A stretch of DNA of 64,000 nt from Fulvia fulva (Eukaryota; Ascomycota; Dothideomycetes; Mycosphaerellales; Mycosphaerellaceae): the NCBI RefSeq assembly GCF_020509005.1, contig NC_063013.1, forward strand, positions 2,976,001-3,040,000. Direction: 5' to 3'. Under the pieces are notes generated by a model that searched no databases, was not told the DNA's origin, and saw nothing but the letters and a program-made list of their open reading frames with translations. Made by a program: the position numbers and the translations under genes. Shown here piece by piece: positions 49,601-62,000 of the stretch (its first letter is position 1; every line of letters begins with the position of its first letter).

Positions 49601-51605
49601 AAGCTCCTAGAGAAGGTCGTGGCTATAAGGCTCACCGGAATAGTAGAAGAACATAACCTCCTCCCGGTAACGTAAATAGGGGGGAGACAAAAGAGATCTA
49701 CCCTTATAGTAGTCGAACTGATTATAGAGCAAATCAGACACATCTAGCACTATAGCAATAACAAGGTAGCCTTACTACTTTTACTAGACATATTAGGGGC
49801 TTTCGACAATGTGCCCTACGTAAGGCTCCTACACATCCTTAGAATAAAAAGCATCCTAGCCTAGATAGTACACTTTGTATAGTCATTCCTTAAGGACAGA
49901 ACAACCTAGATCCTCCTAGGGTCCTTTAAAGCCCCGTAGACCCTAATTACGAACACGGGCATCCTATAGGGCTCTACACTCTCCCCAATTCTGTTCCTCC
50001 TCTTTATAGCCGACCTGACCCTACTCCTAGAAATAGTAAATACCTTAGTATCGGGGTTCGTAGATGACATAAATATCCTAGCGTAGTCGGGGTCTATAGA
50101 GGAAAACTACGCACTCCTAGAGGAGAGACATAGACGATGCGAAAAGTAGGCAAGAGAGTATAGGGCAAAATTCGTACCGGACAAGTACTAACTTATCTAT
50201 TTTAGTAAGGCAAAGACAAAACACAACTTGGTAGCACTAGTAAAAATCTAGGGGTTCGAGACCTATCCTATAAGGGAACTTAGAGTCCTTAGGATATAGC
50301 TAGACCCGAAACTTAGCTAGGGACTATAAGTGAAGAAGGCGTAAGCGAGAGCGGACACTAATAGACAATCAATCGAGAGACTCACTACGTTAACCTAGGG
50401 GGCGACCTTCACAAAGGCCCAGACTATGTACAAGGCTATTATTAAGCCCGTAATGCTATATAGAGCAGCAATTTAGGTAGCGGAAAAACACATCCCGAAG
50501 AGAATTAAGGACCCCCTTAATAGAGCGTAGGCAGCCTACCTAAAGAGAGTACTAGGGGCATACAAGTCAACCCCTTATAGGACAATAGAAATGGAATTAG
50601 GTATAGCCCCTATCAGGGAGTACCTCTAGGGCATAAGGTGTCAATACGCAGAGAAGACATTAGCATACCTAGCCTAGGGAACCATCCAAGCAGCTACTTA
50701 AAGGATAAGAACCTAGTAGGAGAGGAGGAGAAGACCTAACCGGCCACACATAATCCTATAGAAGGAAGCAGACCTAAAAACATCACAGGAAATCCTAGTA
50801 GCCCTTGAACAGAGAGAAGCTCTGAGGGAGCAAGCTAATATAGGGGACAAAGGGAAAAAGAAGCAAAGCTAAGCAGAAAGGATCGTAGGTCACCTATAGG
50901 AAACGCGTTAGAACTAAAAACCGGTGAGGCTAGGAGCCCCACTAGCGGCTAGGACCTTCGGGAGGTATAACTACCTTATCTATAAAGACCTGAAGAGGGC
51001 GGAAGTAAGTATAGCTATCCAGATTCGCTCTGAGTATATTGGGCTAAGAGTATACTTATACTAAAGAAGAGTCCTAGGATACGATTCCAAACGTTGCCCC
51101 TATAGCTACCTATCCCAAAACCCGGAGCATATAGTGCTAAACTGTACTAAGTGGGTAAAAGGGAGAAGCTAGTAGAGGGCGAAGGCAAGAGACAGGCAAT
51201 ACTAGGCCATTATCTAGGACAGACAAGATATAAGGAGAGTGACAAGATAGATCCTTAACGAGGACTACCTAGAGCAATTCTCCCTAGCAGTAGAAACGGA
51301 AAGGTGGATAGAGAGGAGGGAGAGAGAGAGAAGAGCCGGGGAAATAGAAGGGAGAAAGGGAATCGAGAGGAGGACATTACTAGGGTTACGGGCAAGGTAG
51401 TTATAGGGTAATAACTATGACACTAGCGTACCCTAAAGGAAGGAGAACGGAAGGATAAGACAGGAAAGAACGAGGAGGGCAAAGACGAGGAGGTTTTTAT
51501 CCGTTAATCGGGTTTCCTACCTACACAAATAGACCTAAATAGCGAGAGACCTGTATAGGCTATAGGGCACTAAAATAGGCGAATGAATAATCTATCTATC
51601 TATCT
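46659..51605 (+). mobile_element. LINE-3: full-length-looking, RIPped Tad-like LINE nested in Copia-2
   Basis: A 4.95-kb non-LTR retrotransposon. ORF1 starts near ATG 46707 (ATGGCGACGACGACG) and holds a CCHC zinc knuckle at about 47512-47555 (CFN.., YGHIALKC), one Cys replaced by Tyr. ORF2 starts near 48000: endonuclease (IIQYNVNRSKDK, about 48020), reverse transcriptase with FVDD at 50057-50068, and a Cys/His-rich C-terminal segment (PEHIVLNC, about 51115-51145). The 3' end is a tetranucleotide (TATC)n tail at 51590-51612 rather than poly(A). Stops are TAG/TAA. Confidence 0.9.
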
Positions 51606-52217
51606 ATCTATATAGATAGGTTACCTAGATATTTCTACCCTTATCTAATTGTCTAATCGTCCGGTAGCTTAAACGATACTAGCTATTTTATAAGCGCTAC
51701 TACGTATACCTTATAGACCTTACTATACTTCTTCTATAGAAGTTTCTAGATTTCTTTCGCATCTCGTATATCTAAGATTTCTTAGTTATCCTCCTCGGAC
51801 AAATATACTAAGATAGTATATCTCGCTATACCGTTCGCCTTCGAAGTGATCTTAGGCGTAACGGATTCTAGGAGATCAGCCGACGAGTCGTCGATAACCT
51901 AGAATACCTCCCCGCTTTCGAGATAGTCTCGTAGTATAACAAACTAGCGCTTCTAGTTCTTACGAGTAAGGGTAGGGCCGATCTTCCGGGGGCCCTCGTA
52001 ACTCGTTAAGTCTTCTATAGTGAAGGTAGCCTTAGATATATAGCAAGCTCTACTTGACTACGGTAGTTAGAATAAGCTTGGACTCTCCGAGTCTATTAGT
52101 AGCGTTCCGTATAGTAGACTTCCCGAGTCTATTAGTACGTTACCGTACGAATTTCGGGTATAGGGTATAATACCCTACGTCGTACTTCCTTAATATATCG
52201 ATGTCCTATTAAGCAAA

Positions 52218-52232
52218 CCCGGGCTTATAACC
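52218..52232 (-). other. Primer-binding site of Copia-2
   Basis: The + strand reads CCCGGGCTTATAACC: the same initiator-tRNA-Met anticodon-arm match as in the other two Copia copies, with one CA-to-TA type change. Confidence 0.75.
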
Positions 52233-52603
52233 TGTTAAATAGGTATAGTATATATATATATATACGGAAGTCAGGATACGTAATAGGGAAGGGGGAAGGA
52301 CTAATATAGTATACGAAGGTATATAGTAGAACAGTGTTTAGTACTAAAGGTGTCTCTACTATCGGTATAGAGACTACGTCTCTTATACCTATATAGAGGG
52401 ATATTGCTCTAGTCCTAGTTCTATTTTACTACGCCTTATCGGTTTCACCTATGTCTTATCCTACGACGGCAGTTCCTCTAAGTCGCTCCTACTATTCGTA
52501 CGGTGTTATAATAGTATTGCCGTACTATTGTCTCGACTAGCTTAGTGTGTACTAAGTTAGTCTTAGTACCGTACGATATGCCTACTGACCTATATTCGTA
52601 ATA
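52233..52603 (-). repeat. 5' LTR of Copia-2
   Basis: 371 bp, partner of 42185-42551, followed by the second TTAAG at 52604-52608. Confidence 0.92.
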
Positions 52604-52608
52604 TTAAG

Positions 52609-54360
52609 GTATATAAGCCGCGCCGCGGTGTCGGCGTTAACGTAGTAATACTAACGTGTTTTAGACTCCTTTCTTCCTTATTCCTTACTATAGCTCCTGT
52701 CCCGCGCTCTCCTTAAGGCGAGGAGTTAATAGCTTAGATAGACGCTCTTACCGTTACCTATACTTCGGCCGTATTTAATAACTTCCCGCGGCTCCCCGTT
52801 TATACTAAGACGCGCCTTCCGGATATACCTACCGGATAGTTAGCCGGTTAGTAGACTCGGCTCTACGCCTTCTAGTTTAAAGTCTAGTTCTCTCGTAACG
52901 TTATTAAGCTAGACGATTAGATCGCGCTATAGTTAGCCCGTATCGCGCGCTAGTATCTAAGGATCGACGGAGGAGCTAGATTCTTTAAGATAGTTTATAT
53001 ACTCCCTTCGCGCTATAGCCGCTTCTAGTTTAGCGGCGTTCTAAAGCTAGTAGCCGCGTTAGACTCCGACTTCGACGTCCTCGAAGAGGTCCCTAGGGGC
53101 GGTATTCTAAGGCAGCCTATCGCTTTTAGACCGTATACCGTATAAACTAGGCTAGTAGCGATCGTCTTTAGCTACTATAGCGGCCGCTCTAGATCTACGT
53201 AATACGTATAAAGCTACCGTTCTAAGGGCGATACCGAGCGTCCGCTAGGAACCTTTACTAAGTACTAGTAACTTAGCCTACCGAGTAGTAAGCTAGAGAA
53301 ATACGACTAGGAGGATCCTAAGCCTAATACTATAGGCGACTTTACCTTTATCGAGCGCGGCGGCTATACTAATTATTTCTAGACTAGTAAGTACTCTACC
53401 TACGACTATAGCCGGTCTCGTACTAAGTTTAGCTATACTAAGCGGTCTTCCCGGTCAAAGGACTCTAAGCGCCTAGTCACCCCTAGTAAGGTAGCTAACT
53501 TCTCTAATCTTCCCTAGGCCTACGATATTACTTAGGTCACGGAGTCTAGTTAGTTCTAGAATACTAAGTTTAAGTATCGTAATCTAGCTTAGATTAACGC
53601 CCCGACCCTAGCTATATATAGTCTAGTCTTCTAGGTTAGTCGTAAGCCTTATACTACCCGCGACGCCGCTAGCCGCCTAAAGGCCGCGTTAAAGGCTAAC
53701 TTAGCTTACGTCCGCGCCTTTATTTACGAAAACGCCGAGACTAATACGAATAGACCTAGCTAGGAGGAGAACACCTTAGATAAGGAGGACGACGGCTTGT
53801 TCGTGTTACTAACTAAGCCTAGTTAGTCCGCTAGTATACCTAAGGTACCTAGGAAGCCTCCTAGTAAGAAGCCCGTATTATTAGCTAGTTAGAAGCCCGC
53901 GGCCTTAGCTAAGAAGAAGTCGGCTCCTAGGACTCGGCGTAGCCCTCGGTAGATGTCGCCGCGCTATACCCTAGACCGTAATAAGCCGTAGGAGGGTCTA
54001 AGCGATACCTCCGACTACGTTAGGTAGCTCCGCGAGATTCCGGTATAGACGCCTCTCCTAGAAGACTCTAAGGGTAAGGGCGAGGCGGTCGTGACCTCGT
54101 CTACGGTCTACGGTTATATAGCTAGTCCTCCCGTTCTTCTAGTAGCTAAGCGGTTTAGGCGGTTAATCGCGACTAGACGTACTTTACGACTCGGCTCGAT
54201 TACCGAGAGGCCGAGAGGGGCTATAGTTCTATCTAGCTCCTTAGCTCGTTCGCCTATACCGATAATAGAGGATAATAATAGAGAGGATCTAGAGGTAGTA
54301 CCTAGTAATTTCCGGTTCCTAGGTTAGAAGTAAGGCTCTAAGAGCCTAGATAATAATAAG
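52609..54360 (+). pseudogene. Unidentified RIPped + strand frame
   Basis: A + strand frame can be followed through about 1.7 kb broken almost only by TAG/TAA. The last part is open (54091-54327) and ends SNFRFLG. Visible features: a Lys/Pro/Arg-rich stretch near 53830-53950 (PRKPPSKKP, KKKSAPRTRR), an acidic block near 53780 (DKEDDG), and an Arg-rich stretch near 54150 (KRFRRLIATRR). It lies on the opposite strand to Gypsy-3, downstream of that element's integrase. It may be an antisense ORF of a gypsy family, a Gag of another element, or a captured gene. Not recognised. Confidence 0.45.
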
Positions 54361-54399
54361 CCCGAGGCTACTTTATAATTTAGTACTACGTTCTTATTT

Positions 54400-57300
54400 T
54401 ATACGAGCGATAGGTAGCCGAGTAGCCTAACTTAAGAGTACTATAGACTAATAACCCTAATTAATAATTCTTACGACCTGACTCCCTTAGCGCCGCTTCG
54501 GTAACTAGGCTTACTCCTATAGTTTCTTCTTCGTTATCCGCTACCTTAGTCCCTTTAGGCGAGCGGTCTTAGCTACTACCTCGGCTTCTTAAAGTAGCTA
54601 CTACGATAGGTCAGCTTATCTAACCTCCGGGTCTACTAAGTCCGGTATATCTATATCTAAAAGGCTATTAGCCGCTTTAGGTTCGGCTATAACTTCGTCC
54701 GCTACGCTTGATCTAAGCAATATTCCCTAAGGTAGGGCTAACTCTTTTTCGTCGGCCTAGGGATAGAGCGTCGAGCTAAACACTTTAATCTCCCTAACCG
54801 GTATCTTCTACGGGACCTTAGCGGGTTTAGCTAGGGTAGGGATAGCTTCCTAAGGACTTTCTTGTTATAGAGGCTAACGATCTTCCTAAGTGTCCTTCTC
54901 GAGTAGTAGGGAATGTACCTAATCTTGCTCCTCGCCTACTCTTCTTAACTTAATCTAATAAGATCGCCTTTAAGACCTAAGTACTTTAGCTAAAGTCTTT
55001 TGCTCGCTTCTTTTCCTCTAAGTATTCTTCGCAACTCTTAGGTCTCGCTAAACTTACTCTAGCAAGTCAGCTTCTCTTCTTTAACCTTTCTCCCCTACTA
55101 AGAACCCTCGCGCTCCTACGTAAGGCTAGCTACGTTCTTTTGTAGTCTAGAGTTCAACTTGTTTCTTTAACCACTTAGCCTCCGGTATAGTTAAAAGGTC
55201 CTTTAGATTAAGACTCGTATCTTAACTAGTACCTAGAACTTCCTTAAGTTCTAGCTTATCTTCTAAAATACCGGACCTATCTAGAAGTCTCCTAGCTAGA
55301 TACCGATACTAGAATTTAGCTAGATCCTTATATACGGCTAATACAAGCCTATTTCTATAGACGAGATGCCTTAGAATCCTACCTATAGGGGTCTAAAGTA
55401 TATATATCCCTAGGAAGCTCGCTTTACGGATCTTATAGGGTCTAAAGTACTTAGGTTCTAGCTTACGCGGATCTAGGTTTATTAGTAAGACCTATTCTCC
55501 GACTTTACGTCTTAGCTATACCTCCGGCGGAAGCAACTTTAGACTTATTAGGTTCCTAGTCTAAGCTCGAGACAGTAGTCTTTTATTTACGAGCTAACGC
55601 GTATAGCGGACGCGGACAATACGCTTCCTATAGTCGTTAACTAAGACATTCTTAGCTCGTAGCTCGTTCTCGTCTTCTAGGATTCGTAGGTATTAGCTAT
55701 ATATAAGGTAGAAGGGGCTAAGGTAGGTTATTATATACTAGCGGCATCTAGTATAGTAGATTGCTTTAGGTAGGAAAGTGTCCTATAGCCTAATATCGTT
55801 GCTAATATATAACTTCGTTAGTATCGATCCTAGTATACCCTTTAGGTTTTCTACCTCCCTATTTTTTATAGGATAATATAGGGATACTAGACGATAATTA
55901 GCCTTAAACTGCTTTATTAGGTAGCTTATAACCCTACTTAGGATGTTCTTACTATTGTCTAAGAGGAGCTCGCGGGGTAACCCGTAGTCCTAATAGATTC
56001 TCTTATATAGGAATACTATAGTCGCTTTAGTATCCGTATACGGAACGGCCTAAGCGACTAGCTAACCCGTAGCGCAATCTATCGCCGTAATAATGTACTC
56101 GTTCTCTAGTAGACTCTTCGGTAAAGGCCCTACGATATTAATCGTCTATCTCTCGAAGGGCCTAAGCTTATTATTAACCTAGTAAAACCGCGGCTCGCGT
56201 ATTTTAGGCTTATTAGGCTTCTTTTTCTACGTTAGCTAGTATCTAGGGCAGGATTCGATAAACTTTCGTACGTCCTTTCTTATACTAGGCTACTAGGCTC
56301 TTATCTCGAGCTAACCTATTAGCCCGGGCGCCGTAAAGTGTCCGTATCGCTAGTATACGTAGTTCACTAGATCAAGACGCTAGGTTAGTATAAGGAAAGG
56401 CGCTATTCCCTTATCGTCTAGAAGAATGAAGCCTAATCTAGGTTCCTTAGACTCGTCGATCGGTAGGAGTAGCTCGAATTCCTCTTCTCGTACCTTAATT
56501 AAGCTCTCGAGGTAGGGACCGTAAGTTAGTATCTATCCCGTTAACTTGAACTACCTTATTAGTTTAGGGAACAAGTCGGTCTCGTTAGCTTTAAATCTTA
56601 TAGCTACGAGTTGCTTAACCGGCTAAGCTAGGTTAGTAGGTCCTTCTCTAATAAAGTTAGGCCGACGGGAGAGCGTATCGGGAACGATCGCCTTTTCTCC
56701 CTTACGATACCTAATGTCTAAGTTATATTACTGAAACTCTTTAGCCTATCGTACAATCCTCTTACTCTAGCCCTTAGTACTATTAAGGTACCTAAGTGAC
56801 TAGTGATCGGTTAGGATCGTGACCGTATAGCTATTTTCTACGTAGTTATCCTAGGTTCGGAGGGCTTCCTTAATTACTAGGCCCTCCTTTTCGTAAACTA
56901 GGTAATTTAGCTCGGCTCCCTAAAGCTTCCTTCTAGAGAAGGCTATAGGGTGTAGCTATTTGTTAGCTCCTATTTAATAGAGAGCAGCGCCTATAGCCTA
57001 TTTAGATACATTAGTCTTAATCGTAAAGGGCTTCTTAGGGTTAGGCGGGATTAGTCTAGGCCCTAAGGTTAGCGCGAGCTTTAGGCTCTTAAAAGCGTAT
57101 ACGTACTAGGCGTTCTATCGTACTAGGCGACGCTTTTTCCGCCTAAGGGACTCGTCGCTTTCCTTAAGAAGATCTAAGAGGGGTGCTACGAGTTTCGTAA
57201 AGCCCTTAATAAAGTAGCGGTAGTAGCCTACGAGGCTAAGGAACTACCTAATCTACTATATATTAGTAGGCGTAGGCTAACTATTAATCGCGTCCATCTT

Positions 57301-58337
57301 GTCTTATAGTAGCCTAATCGAATTCTTCTCGATCTAATGCCTATAGAAGGTGACTAACTTGACTCTAATATCGTACTTCTTAGGGGAGTAGAACAATTTA
57401 GCTTTCTTTAGGCGGTTGAAGACCTCCTTTAGGTCTTTTTCGTACTATTCCTTAGAGTCTAAGAAGACTAGGATGTCGTCGAGGTATACGACGACCTTCT
57501 TCTAAAGCAGATCTCTTAGGATCTCGTTTATTATAGACTAAAACGAGGCTAGGGCGTTTATTAGCCTAAAGGGTATAACGAGGAACTCGTACTTCCTATC
57601 TCTAGTATTAAACGTAGTCTTATACGTGTCGGCTAAGTCGATTAGTAGCTACTAGTACCCTAAGACTAGGTCTAGTTTACTAAAGTATTTAGCCTTCGCG
57701 ACCGTATCTAGGTACTCCTAGATACGTAGAAGGGGGAAGCCGTTTTTAGTAGTTACGGCGTTTAGGGCGCGATAGTCGATATATATACGCTACTAGCCGT
57801 CTAGCTTAGGGACAAAGAGGACTAGGGATCCCTAGGGTAAGGACGAGACCTTAATTAGTCCGCGATTAAGGAGTATCTAGATCTAGCGAGCCTATTCTCG
57901 AAGCTAACCCGGGTTTAGACGGTATACGAGCTAGTTAATAGGTCGAGCGTTACTAGTAGGGATAGTATAGTCGAAAGCTCTCTTCCGTAGGAGTCTAGCC
58001 GGGAGCTAAGCTCTCTAGATCTCTAGGAAGAGATTAACTAACGTCTAGAAGACCTAGTTACCTACCTACGGTAGCTAAGACTCGTCGTCTAGGTCCCCTA
58101 CTATAGCTATAAGGCGTTCGTATGCCTTATCTAAGCCGTACTCCTCGAAGTCGATATTAACTAGGGTATCGTCGGGGAGTCGCCTAAGCAAGTAGAAGAG
58201 CTAGGGTCCTTCGTATTATATAGCGAAGTCTACTAAATATATAGAGTTAAACATTTCTAGCTCGCCTTCGTCGTCCTTTAGGTCGAATACCTTAGAGTAC
58301 GGCCTAATCGTATAGTACCGGCTACGCCGGTCCCGTA
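54400..58337 (-). mobile_element. Gypsy-3: RIPped Ty3/gypsy pol, interrupted by the young Copia
   Basis: Pol on the - strand. Reverse transcriptase has YLDD at 57475-57486. The integrase core at about 55850-56300 keeps its three acidic positions (AIDCATGWLV near 56080, LLDN near 55960, EVENLKG near 55850). A long C-terminal region runs to about 54400. The element resumes right of the Copia insertion at 63821-64000 with an aspartic protease remnant (EGFDLILGLK; NPNVN). The 5' LTR is outside the window and the 3' LTR was not recognised. Stops are TAG/TAA. Confidence 0.85.
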
Positions 58338-58342
58338 GTCTA
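58338..58342. repeat. Target-site duplication of the young Copia (gtcta), left copy
   Basis: The partner is at 63816-63820. Identical copies directly at both LTR ends show a simple, unrearranged insertion into Gypsy-3. Confidence 0.95.
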
Positions 58343-58576
58343 TGTTGAGAACATACAGGCCGTAGGACAAGCATATGGGTGTGGGTGTGTCATGTGACGA
58401 GATCACGTGATTAGGGTTTGCCAGCCCATAGGCTAGCAAACATCCGGACACCTAGCATCTACCTACACCAACACCGGCGATACTGTATGTAGATACACGC
58501 TATCCCATTGGGTCCTTCTTCGTCTTTTGTGTGATCCGCCGTCTTCCACTACTGCGCAACTCGTACCTGTTTAACA
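58343..58576 (+). repeat. 5' LTR of Copia-3
   Basis: TGTTGAGAACA...TTTAACA, 234 bp. It contains a palindromic TCACGTGA at 58403-58410, preceded by the near-match TCATGTGA, which may be a bHLH-type regulatory site in U3. Confidence 0.97.
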
Positions 58577-58591
58577 GGTTATGAGCCCGGG
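58577..58591 (+). other. Primer-binding site of Copia-3
   Basis: GGTTATGAGCCCGGG abuts the 5' LTR. Its reverse complement CCCGGGCTCATAACC matches the anticodon stem-loop region of initiator tRNA-Met, implying priming by a tRNA half rather than by the 3' CCA end, as known for Drosophila copia. Confidence 0.8.
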
Positions 58592-59025
58592 TTAGCAACT
58601 CGGTGTTTCACCCTCGACAAAGTCGTATTGGAGTTATTCCTCTTCAGAACCAAAGGAAGGCAGACTGGAGGCCGCACCCGCATTGCACAGGAAGCTACAG
58701 CCGTGCTGTAGGTGCATATAAGACGTGAAAGAGCCTAGTGAGGCACTGTCAGACTCCGAGTCAGGGAGCCTGTGCCAATACCTCAGACAAGTGGGCGAGC
58801 TTACTAAGAAGAGTCGCTCTCCGGACATCGCGTTCGTATCGACTAACTGTTCATTCTGAGAGAGCCGCAGTGTCTCAGAAACCCCCTCTGCTAAGAGAGT
58901 TACGCTACAGTGTCTCAGCACCAACATCAACCTCGCGTTCGGTTTATCCCATTTCGATCCGATCGCGTACGACCGAATACATCCTGTTACCTGAGGGCAG
59001 CCAACCTGTCCCTCAACTTACAAAA

Positions 59026-62000
59026 ATGGAGAACGAGACTGGGTTCACAAGAAAGAGAGCAGCACCTCTTCTGACAAGAGAGAACCACGAAACATGGTTC
59101 AAGCTGATGAGAATACACCTGGTATCAAAGCAGGTTGACTGGGTCCTCGAGGACATCATTACGGACATTCCCGCTGCAACCCTAGCGACACCCTCTACAT
59201 CATCGGAGTCATCCCTTCCTTTGGATCAAGCGATAAGGAAGGCATCGTACAGACGGCACAATGCAACGGCCCTGTATGAGATGTACATCTGTCTGTCGAC
59301 AGATGACCAAGAGATGACATACGAGATCCGGCATGCGAAGGAGTTGTGGGAATGGGCTGAAGCCAAATACAAGAGAAGACTTCTCGCTACTGGAAGAAGT
59401 TTGCTTCAGCAATACACCAATTTCGTGATGACAGAGGACCAGTCAATAGATGACGCCTGGCAGGAGCTTAGCTCAATTGCAAGGAGGGCTGTTTCAATCT
59501 CGGCTCAGTTCCAAGACATCAAGACTGAGGACAGAAAGATCCAGCAACTCTTAGCAGCTCTGCCAGACTCATTTGGCTCAATTCGCAATGCAATTGATGC
59601 CCAGGTGAATCTCTCACCACAAGACATTCTTGCAATCCTTAGGGAGAAGCAAGAATCAATGATTCATCAAGGGACAGCCATGTTCGCTAAGAAGGGTTTC
59701 CAGGGCAAGCTCACGTGCCATCTCTGCAATGGTGACCATTTTATGAGCAAGTGCCCTCACCTTTCTGCAGCTCAGCAGGCTGTTAGGAACAAGGACAAAC
59801 CAGCTAGGGTTACCTACCCTGCTAAGAGACAACCGTCACCACCTCGTAGGAGGTCATCATCACCAAACCTTCGTGATGTCCTCGAGGTGATGACGGACCT
59901 TGCAAAGCAGATGAAGGAGAGCCGCAAGCCAAAGGCCTCCTCTAGTAAGCCTGCAAGGGCCCATGCGACCCAGGAAGACGCATCAGACTCTGAGATACCA
60001 TCAGAAGATGATGATGTTGATGAGGTTGCCCATTCCACTGTAGAAGCCAAAGGCAAGTACCCCTCGTCCGAGTGGTTGCTTGACTCTTGTGCATCATCAC
60101 ATATGACTGACCAAGATTCACTATTCAGGACACTGAAGCCTCTTCAAAAGAGGAAGTGGATCAAGGTTGGGGGTGGCTATCTACAAGCTACACATATAGG
60201 AAGTGCAGTAATGGGTGGTCCTTCTGGAAAGCAAATTGTCTTAGAAAATGTCCTGTTTGTTCCTGGCCTTGGAGTTAGTCTTGTTTCGTGGAATCAGTTC
60301 AGCCAACAGTTTGCTGTCCAACCACCCAGTTTCACCCTAAAATCCTTGTCTGGTAAACCCGTTGTCCAGACCAAACTTCGAGGAGGAGTACCGTTTATCT
60401 ACTCGATCTCGGAAATTCTTGAGCCACAGCATGCTAGCATACTCTCTCAAGAACGTGACGGTACCGCTATGGCTAACACTGAGTCCGAAGATCAGTGGGA
60501 GCTATGGCATAGAAGATGTGCACACCTTGGCAAGGGACTGCTAAGAAACCTGCATAGAGTCACTGACAAGAAAGATCCCATTCCTGTTCCTTCTGAACAC
60601 CAGAATTGCAAGGTCTGCTCCCTTGCAAACATGAGGAAGTTCAAAGGACCTGCCACAGAGAGGAAAGGGGAGAGGCTGGCCCTCATCTCCATTGACATCT
60701 GTGGGCCTTTTCAGGGCACAGTCTCTAGGCTAGGATACAAATATTGGCTTGAGATTGTAGACAACTTCTCTAGGAAGAAGTGGGTAATCCCTTTGAAGGC
60801 CAGGAGCGACGCTCCTGCAGCCCTACGGGATTGGAAGGTCCAGGCAGAACGGCAGTCAAGGTGCTTTCTGTCTGCGATCCGCAGTGATGGTGCAAAGGAA
60901 ATTCTCGCCTTGCTAAAAGAGTGGGAGAAGGAGTTTGGCACTCAGATGGACACAACTGATGCCTACAACTCTCTTCAGAATGGACCTGTGGAAAGGTCAA
61001 TTCAAGCCTCTGAGAACACAGTCCGGGCTATGCTTGAAGACTCTGGCATGCCAGTTGAGTTCTGGCCAGAAGCTTTGCAAGCACAGACTGTGATCAGAAA
61101 CAGACTGCCTAATGGTCCGATCATTGATGGTATTGCTCTTTCACCAGAAGAAGCCTTTACTGGCCAAGTACCGTCAGTCGACCATTTCCGCGTCTGGGGA
61201 TGCAAAGCTGTGGTCTATATAGACCCAAGAGCCCAACCTCAAGGCTTGAGGAGAGACAAGTTGATGAACCGAGGAAAAGAAGCCGTGTTTGTGGGCTACT
61301 CAGAAAACACCACAAAACAATGGCTGTTCTGGGATCCCGACATGAAAGCTGTAAAAGCGCATAGTCACGTCGACTGGTTTGAGAATGAGAAGGGGGGAGA
61401 TATGGATCTTGGTATCACCTTCACTAACCAGCCGAGTCGAGCGCCACAGCGCAATCCTGTTAGGAGGAAGCCCTTTGGGGCGAAATTTTCCGATAGGGGA
61501 TTATCAGAGACACCGTTACGAAGGCTAGGAGAAAATATTGAGGCGGTTTCACTACTGTCGAAGGCCGATAACGGTGGATCTATACAGAACCTACCCGAGT
61601 CATCAACACCACAGCAACCGCTGTCTGTGCAACTTCCCCCTCCCCCAAAGGACATTGGGGAATACCAGAAGTTTGGAGATCAGGGTACTCCAATAAAAGA
61701 AAAAGAAGATGTCGTTCAGTTCGACCCATCTAAACACCCAGCGCCACCTCAGGTTGCAGGCAACAAGAGGTCAAGGGGGGACGGAGATGATAACTCTGAA
61801 GAGCATGAGGCTAAACACCATAAGGCTCTTATCGCCCAGATGTTCCATCTAGACCCTACAATGAGCTGGGTAGAGGAGATTCTGAACGACGTGGAAGAAC
61901 ATGCATTTGCTACTGTTAGGCAGGCCATAGCCTATCAGCAGGAAGTGCCAATCCCAAAGTCCTATAAGGCAGCCGTAGGAGACCCCGAATGGGGACATAT

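Larger units (their letters stand above)
42185..52603 (-). mobile_element. Copia-2: RIP-saturated Ty1/copia element, split by LINE-3
   Basis: A - strand Copia with LTRs at 42185-42551 (3') and 52233-52603 (5'), TTAAG target duplications, and about 5.5 kb of its own sequence once LINE-3 (46659-51605) is subtracted. The primer-binding site is 52218-52232. Read on the - strand: Gag remnants at 51700-52100 (EILDIRDAKEI), protease and integrase parts around 44900-46200 (ISIDIYRPFENT at about 45480), reverse transcriptase with YIDD at 43593-43604, and RNase H (GYLDSDYAIDRVDR, about 43050-43110). It is homologous to the young Copia but with a different, longer LTR. CpA and TpG are nearly gone. Confidence 0.93.

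Noticed and set aside
58577..58591. tRNA-iMet gene fragment
   Set aside because: Only 15 bases match, complementary strand, directly at the LTR edge in three elements; this is a primer-binding site.
58738..59025. Longer N-terminus of Copia Gag-Pol
   Set aside because: Begins at GTG just after an in-frame TAG and contains no ATG; the Gag match starts after ATG 59026.
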